DNA from: Monocercomonoides exilis
Taxonomy: Eukaryota; Preaxostyla; Oxymonadida; Polymastigidae
Length of the DNA: 64,000 nucleotides
NCBI GenBank assembly: GCA_001643675.2
Contig: LSRY02000027.1
Location: 496,001-560,000 of the forward strand
Direction of reading: 5' to 3'
Positions 58,985-64,000 of this stretch are shown piece by piece. The position numbers and the translations under genes are program-made. The notes under the pieces were generated by a model. That model had not been told where the DNA came from and did no database searches. It saw only the letters and a list, made by a program, of their open reading frames with translations. Within the stretch, counting starts at the first letter, position 1. The number at the start of each line of letters is the position of its first letter.

Positions 58985-59965
58985 ATGTCAAGTGAAGAAT
59001 TTGACGAAATAGAAAAGAAGCTCAAGGAGTTAGAGACGCAAATTAATTTATTTGCTGATTCAGTTGAACATTTTGGGGTAGACACAAACAAGGTTTGCAG
59101 TGAACATATCTGTTATTTACAACTTTGATGTTTTTATGCTTTTGCTATTTTATTTTACAGACGCGTCAGCAAATAAAGTCAGAAAAGGACAAAATACGAT
59201 CAGACTTGAAATTTGCAAATGCAATGATAAAAGGAGCTGACGAAGATGACCTTCAGCTGGAAACATGGAAAATAGTGTGATATTCAAGTGGGACATAAAT
59301 GTTTTATTTTTATCTCCTTTAATTCGATTTCCATAAAAACAGAAAATAAATGAGCTACAAGGTGCTTACGATTCGGCTTGCACAGATTTTGATCAGAAAG
59401 TTAATTCAACTGGATCTGCAGCTCTTATTGATTCAAGCGCCCCAGCTCCTAAACAACCTAAAACTGAGGAAGACATGCTCGAACTTGGAAAAAAAATTCA
59501 AGCTGTTTGGTAGAATTTATTTTTCGAAAATATTTAGAATATAATTTATGCGTTTTTTTTTTCTGATTTCATTCATTATAAAAACAGGAAACGGAAGATT
59601 CATTGCAAAGAACTGCGCAAATGTCAAGCGAGACAGTAAGCGTTGCACAAAAAACCGCTGTACAATTAAGGAGCCAGACAGAACAAATGAATCGCATTGA
59701 AGATTCGCTTGTTGAATTGGATAGCGATATTGACAGAGGGAAAGCGTTTGTAGATAGTTTTTTGAGAAATTATTTTTCTTCAACTCACATTTAAAATTCG
59801 TTATTTATTATAATATAAATTTATTTATTTAGAGTACTAAGAAGAATGTTTCGTCGAGTGTGGAGTGATAAACTTCTCGTGGTACTTCTTTTGCTTATGG
59901 TTCTTGGAATCGCTGGAGTGCTTATTGCATCTGGAATTATTAATTCAAAAAAGAAGAATAAGTAA
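58985..59965 (+). CDS. NPSN-like Qb-SNARE, five exons
   Basis: Exons 58985-59092, 59161-59274, 59343-59504, 59588-59745 and 59833-59965 join in phase to give 224 residues. The N-terminal ~130 residues are heptad-like (EEFDEIEKKLKELETQINLF), as expected of a SNARE N-terminal helical bundle. The SNARE motif reads QRTAQMSSETVSVAQKTAVQ followed by LRSQTEQMNRIEDSLVELDS, with the Gln of LRSQTEQM as the likely zero-layer residue. After DIDRGKA come basic RRMFRRVWSDK, a single membrane anchor (LLVVLLLLMVLGIAGVLIA) and a KKKNK end. AAxLKAQTEQMSRI is the hallmark of the novel plant SNAREs, which take part in plasma membrane and cell plate fusion. The last donor was set at GTTTGT (59746), because it restores the frame to the anchor exon. 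Confidence 0.85.
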
Positions 59966-60540
59966 TTTCAGAGAAACAGCATTTATTTTGTTTTTTTTTA
60001 AAAAATATTATCAAAAATAAACTTCACATCCCAAAACTCAAAATTCACTTTGTTTTATTTTATTTAATATGTATTTTCGTTGAATTTATAGATGATTTTT
60101 CATTTATCTTTTTTTCATTTCATAACTCATTTTTCCATCATTTTTCTTTTTCTTTTGTTTTTGAATAAACGAAATAAAAAATAATTGAATTCCTTGAATT
60201 GCTTTTTTTGAAGGGCAAAGTTCTTGCATAATTGCGAAAAACAACAATTTGTTCCAAACTTTTCCCACTATCTTATCAATATAAATCTAACATTCTTAAG
60301 CAAAATAAATATTGGAAAATTATGAGAATATTGAGAAAAGTCACGAAAAATTATGTGTGAAAAAATAATCAAAAAGTTAAAAATTATTCATTTGGAAAAC
60401 CCTCAAAATACAATTTTGACAATTTTTTCTTGAATTTTATAAAAAAATAACAAAAGTGATATTTGCAAAATAAAAATATAGGTTTATCATAATTATGAAA
60501 AAATGAAAAGGATTATATATATATATAATGGCGCAAGATC
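59966..60540. other. Intergenic region
   Basis: A 575-bp AT-rich gap with an (AT)n stretch just before the B56 start codon (60513-60527). No gene is seen. An ATG at 60528 is in a different frame from the B56 protein. Confidence 0.55.
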
Positions 60541-63500
60541 ATGGCCTCACAAGTTGATAGCTCAACCTCTGCTGTAGATTCGATTTTGGAAGCTTCTGCT
60601 CATGCTCCTGACCTAGCAAAAGTTCAGAACAATCTGGTCAACGAGGTTATATCAAAGAAAAGTACGCAGAAATCTGGAAAATATAGAGATTATGAAGCTT
60701 CAAATTTTGTTCAGATTCCAACCCTTCCATCTTTTCAAGGTTTATAAGCTTTATTGCAATATTATGTATTTTATGTATTTTTAATCTTTAATTATTTGCA
60801 GAAATTTCTCCTTGTGAGTATGACGATCATCTTATAAAAATGCTGGATGCATGTTGCTTTCCAGTCAACTGGAGTGAAGATGCTTCGGAACTCGAAATAC
60901 AATGTCGAGAAAGAAAGGGGCAATATTTAAAGGAAATTCTTCAATTTGTAACAAATCTGCAAGCTGAAACTTCTGATGATGAACCTCACATGGCTTTTCC
61001 AATGTCGACGTGGCCATCAATGAGGAAATTTGTTGAAGCAAACATTATTCATAATGTGCCTCCACCAGATATCATAAGTCAACTTGCAACAGATTTGGAT
61101 GAAGAAGATCCAATTTTGGAGGAATCTTGGCCTCATCTCGAAATTGTTTATGAAATCTTTCTTAAATTCATTCTTTCTCCTGAAGTCGAACCAAAACTTG
61201 CTAAGCTTCGTACAATTGATCAAAAACTTGTTCTTTCTTTATTGATGATGTTTGAATCTGAGGATCCAAGGGAAAGAGAAACGTTGAAATCAATTGTTCA
61301 TCGTATTTATGCGCGTTATACAGCGCATAGATCATTCGTTCGCAGCGCAATTTCTTCTATTTTCCACAACGTCAGTTATTTAGATCTTCGATTCAACGGA
61401 ACAGCAGAAGTTGTGGAGATTCTTCAATCTATTATCTCTGGCTTCACCGTGCCATTGAAGGAAGAATATCAAATTCTTTATGTTAAAACTCTTCTTCCTC
61501 TGCACATGTCAAGTACGCTGCAGATGTTTCACAAGCAGCTTTCAGCAGCCGTTGTGCTCTTTTTGCAGAAGGACCCGCTGTTTGCGTCGATGACTCTGAA
61601 GTATCTCTTCCACATATGGCCAAAGGTGAATTCTCCGAAAGAAGTGCTCTTGCTGAGTGAGATCGAAGATATCATTGACTGCGTGGGTGTGGACGTCATT
61701 ATGAAAGGCCAAAATCCGACTCTTTCGTGGATCACTCCAAATTCATCGCCTAGCCCGTCTCCTGTTCTGTCTTCAATTTCATCTCCTGCTTCAAATAATT
61801 CTCCCAATTTAAGCAGCACACTTGATGCAACATCGCCTCTTCGAGCGACTTCAGTTCAATCTGCTCGTTCCCCCTCCACAGGCGCTTCTGTTCCCCCTCC
61901 TTCTTCATCCCCATCCCCCTTCTCTTCCCCTTCCCCCCAAAAGAAGATGACACTTGTCCACCAGCTCTTCAAGAAGATTGGCGAGTGCATCGAATCCCAC
62001 CACTTCCAAGTGGCTGAGCGGGCACTCACATTCTTCGCGAACGAGAATGTGACGAAGCTGATTGAGCGGACGAAGCTGTCTACGATTCCGCTCCTGTTTG
62101 GGCCACTCTATGCGAACACGAAGAACCACTGGAGCAGCTCAGTGAAGACGCTGACGTATTCGGTGCTGAAGCTGCTGATGGAGACAGACCAGAAGATGTT
62201 CGAGTTCTGCGCGCAGAATGCGAATGCGCGCAATGAGAAGCGGCAGAACCCGCTGAGGTCGCCGCAGCAGTGGCGCCTGCTGGAGGAGAAGGCGCTGACG
62301 AACATACTGCTGGCGAAGAAGAGGCGGAGCACGGAGGCGAATGGGAGAAATGGGAGTGAAGAGAACAATACAAGTGTTAGTGTTAGTGTCAGTGCTAGTT
62401 CAAGTGTTAGTGCAAGAGAAGGTGCTGCTCCAGAACAATCAGCTGTTTCTGATTCTTCAATCAATGCCAACAACAATGCCAAAGAGAAAGAAAAAGAAAA
62501 AGAGAAGGACAATGGAAAGAGCTCAGCTGAGGATGATCTGTTGTGGTGGGAGCCATCCAACTTTGATGAGCTTCCAGACTGCAAAGAATGCCAGCAGAAT
62601 GCTGCTAGCAATAACAAGAGCAAAAGCAATAGAGAAGGTGTTATCAATAACAATAGCAGTAATACTAGTAATACTAGTAATAGTAACAACAGTTGCAGTT
62701 GCAATGATAAAAACAATGCCCATCTCAAAGAAATCGAGCTCTTCCACACGGTGAAGCACAAGCTGTCCACCTCAAATCTTTCACACAGACTGATCGATGC
62801 TCTCTTCACATCCACACTCACTGTGCCCCAGCCAACTTCTCCTCTCTTCTTCTCTTCTCCCTCTCCTTCTCCTTCCCCTCAGCCTTCCCCTTCTTTCACC
62901 CTCTTCTCCTCAAACTCTCTGGCAACTCCTGCCAAACCTAAAGACGCCTCGCTTTCTCTCCTTTCCTCTGCTCTTTCGTCTGCCTCACAAAAAAAGCCAC
63001 ACACAAACAGCACTCAGAGCTTAGCCAATGCGAAGGGAGAAGGAAGCAATAGCAGTAGCAATAGCAGTATCAGTAGCATTAGCAGTATCAGCAGTCACAA
63101 AGTGGAGTATGAGGAGGATGAAGAGGATGGAGTGGAGATGCCAGCAGCGCTTGTGCTGAAGCAGCAGACGCAGCTGAAGCAGCAGTCGGGTGTAAGGAGA
63201 CGGTCTCTTATTCCAGTGGGACACCACAAGGCAACAGCACAGCAGCTGAAGGCATTCCACAAGATAGACAGCATCGATCCTGAACACACGGCGATTGGAG
63301 AGAGCGATGAGAAGGAAGGCGAGGAGAAAGAGAAGGAAAAGGAGAAAGAGAAGGAAGAGAAAGAGAAAGAAGGGAAAACACATGGAGGAATGGAACATCA
63401 TGGAGCTACCACTAATTCCAATGTAAGCAACAGCCACAACATTTCGTTAAGCACAGCCAATAGCACTTCTAATAATAGCAATAACAATAACAACAATAAT

Positions 63501-64000
63501 AGTAATTCCAACTCTTCAGACAAACCCTATGTGATGGCAACTGATGACCCCACGCTTGCCTCTGCCCTCAGTGCAGCCTCGGCCATCAAAGCGAACAGTC
63601 ACATTTCTCCACTCTCTCGTTCAGTGGTGGCAGCAGCACAGTCGCAGAGCGGGCCGAGAAGGAGGTCGATGATTGGGTCAGCAGAGATCGATAGATCGAT
63701 GCAGGAGCATCTGAGGAAGCTGGCGATGGAGGTGAAGGAGAATGAAGGGGCAGGGGAGGAGAGAGAGAAGGAGAAGGAGAAGGAGAAGAAGGAAAATGAG
63801 AAGGAGAAAGAGAATGAATCAAGTGTTGCAATTAGTGGAAAAACTGTGGTAGCATCATCTTCTACTACTGCTACAACTCCTACAGCTTCTTTTCATTCAA
63901 GAATCTCAAAAACGAAAGTTATTGGCAATTGTGATGGTTTTCCAAGAGTTGCATCATCTTCTAGTGCTTCAACAACTTCTTCATCATCATCGCCTTCTTC
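60541..64000 (+). CDS. PP2A B56 (B') regulatory subunit, 3' end beyond the window
   Basis: Exon 1 (60541-60739) and exon 2 (from 60802) join across a 62-bp intron (GTTTAT donor). Exon 2 is open to the window edge, giving at least 1130 residues. The HEAT-like core matches B56 throughout: VYEIFLKFILSPEVEPKLAK, FESEDPRERETLKSIVHRIY, ISGFTVPLKEEYQILYVKTL, LPLHMSSTLQMFHKQL, WPKVNSPKEVLLLSE, HHFQVAERALTFF and FGPLYANTKNHWSSSVKTLT. The HRIY...R residues that form the LxxIxE docking pocket in animal B56 are kept. B56 directs the PP2A catalytic/scaffold dimer to phosphoprotein substrates. Two features are unusual: a Ser/Pro-rich insert of about 65 residues (61735-61930) in the middle of the core, and a C-terminal extension of over 500 residues from about 62340, rich in N, S, K/E and Q. 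Usual B56 length is 400 to 600 residues. Confidence 0.93.

Noticed and set aside
62108-62821. 237-residue minus-strand frame
   Set aside because: It lies opposite the B56 core and tail and is a Leu/Ser-rich antisense artefact.
1-64000. Alternative genetic code (TAA/TAG as Gln), known in some oxymonads
   Set aside because: Serinc and the SNARE end in TAA exactly at the family C-terminus, and the long frames contain no in-frame TAA or TAG.
1-64000. tRNA, rRNA or snRNA genes
   Set aside because: None was recognised by eye. A covariance-model scan would be needed to exclude small RNAs.

Overview
The window is nuclear DNA of a single-celled eukaryote. Intergenic DNA is very AT-rich and full of homopolymer runs. 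Coding sequence is richer in GC. Introns are short (46 to 205 bp in the 24 reconstructed here) and GT-AG. TAA and TGA act as stops exactly where conserved families end, so the genetic code looks standard. Giant secreted-then-transmembrane proteins with degenerate kinase tails, a plant-type Qb-SNARE, a B56 subunit and a Serinc gene fit a flagellate protist. I favour a metamonad of the Preaxostyla/oxymonad type with the standard code, but this is inference from architecture and not a phylogenetic result.

Layout. 1-2423 is gene-free, with a 206-bp inverted repeat. 2424-14793 (+) is a ~4080-residue receptor-like protein: signal peptide, nine CGxxxxPC modules with beta-helix-like GGA/GGG repeats, one membrane span and a C-terminal pseudokinase, broken once by a frame change. 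15401-15989 (-) holds the 3' exons of a SPRY-like gene. 16410-18501 (-) is a nine-exon Serinc gene recovered by joining exons. 18751-25452 (-) is a 2233-residue Ser-rich protein with a possible ANTH-like block and adaptor-type motifs. 26040-26720 (-) is a decayed pogo-type transposase. 28173-33085 (+) is a second beta-helix membrane protein, whose ~475-residue tail lies beyond an intron that contains a stop. 34305-37256 (-) is a third, with a short tail. 37763-41726 (+) is a kelch-repeat membrane protein.

42662-43336 (+) is a cyclin-like protein. 43743-45653 (-) is a seven-exon class II-type histone deacetylase. 45672-57885 (+) is a second giant beta-helix/pseudokinase protein, frameshifted at an A7 run. 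Its start codon lies only 18 bp from the likely HDAC start codon. 58985-59965 (+) is a five-exon NPSN-like Qb-SNARE. 60541 to the right edge (+) is a PP2A B56 regulatory subunit with long low-complexity additions, cut by the window end.

The common theme is cell surface and membrane traffic. Four proteins share a beta-helix ectodomain style but carry different cytoplasmic ends: pseudokinase twice, an RS/charged tail, and a short basic tail. A fifth large receptor uses kelch repeats instead. Serinc, the SNARE and the possible clathrin-adaptor-like protein are membrane-traffic genes. HDAC, cyclin and B56 are ordinary regulatory genes.
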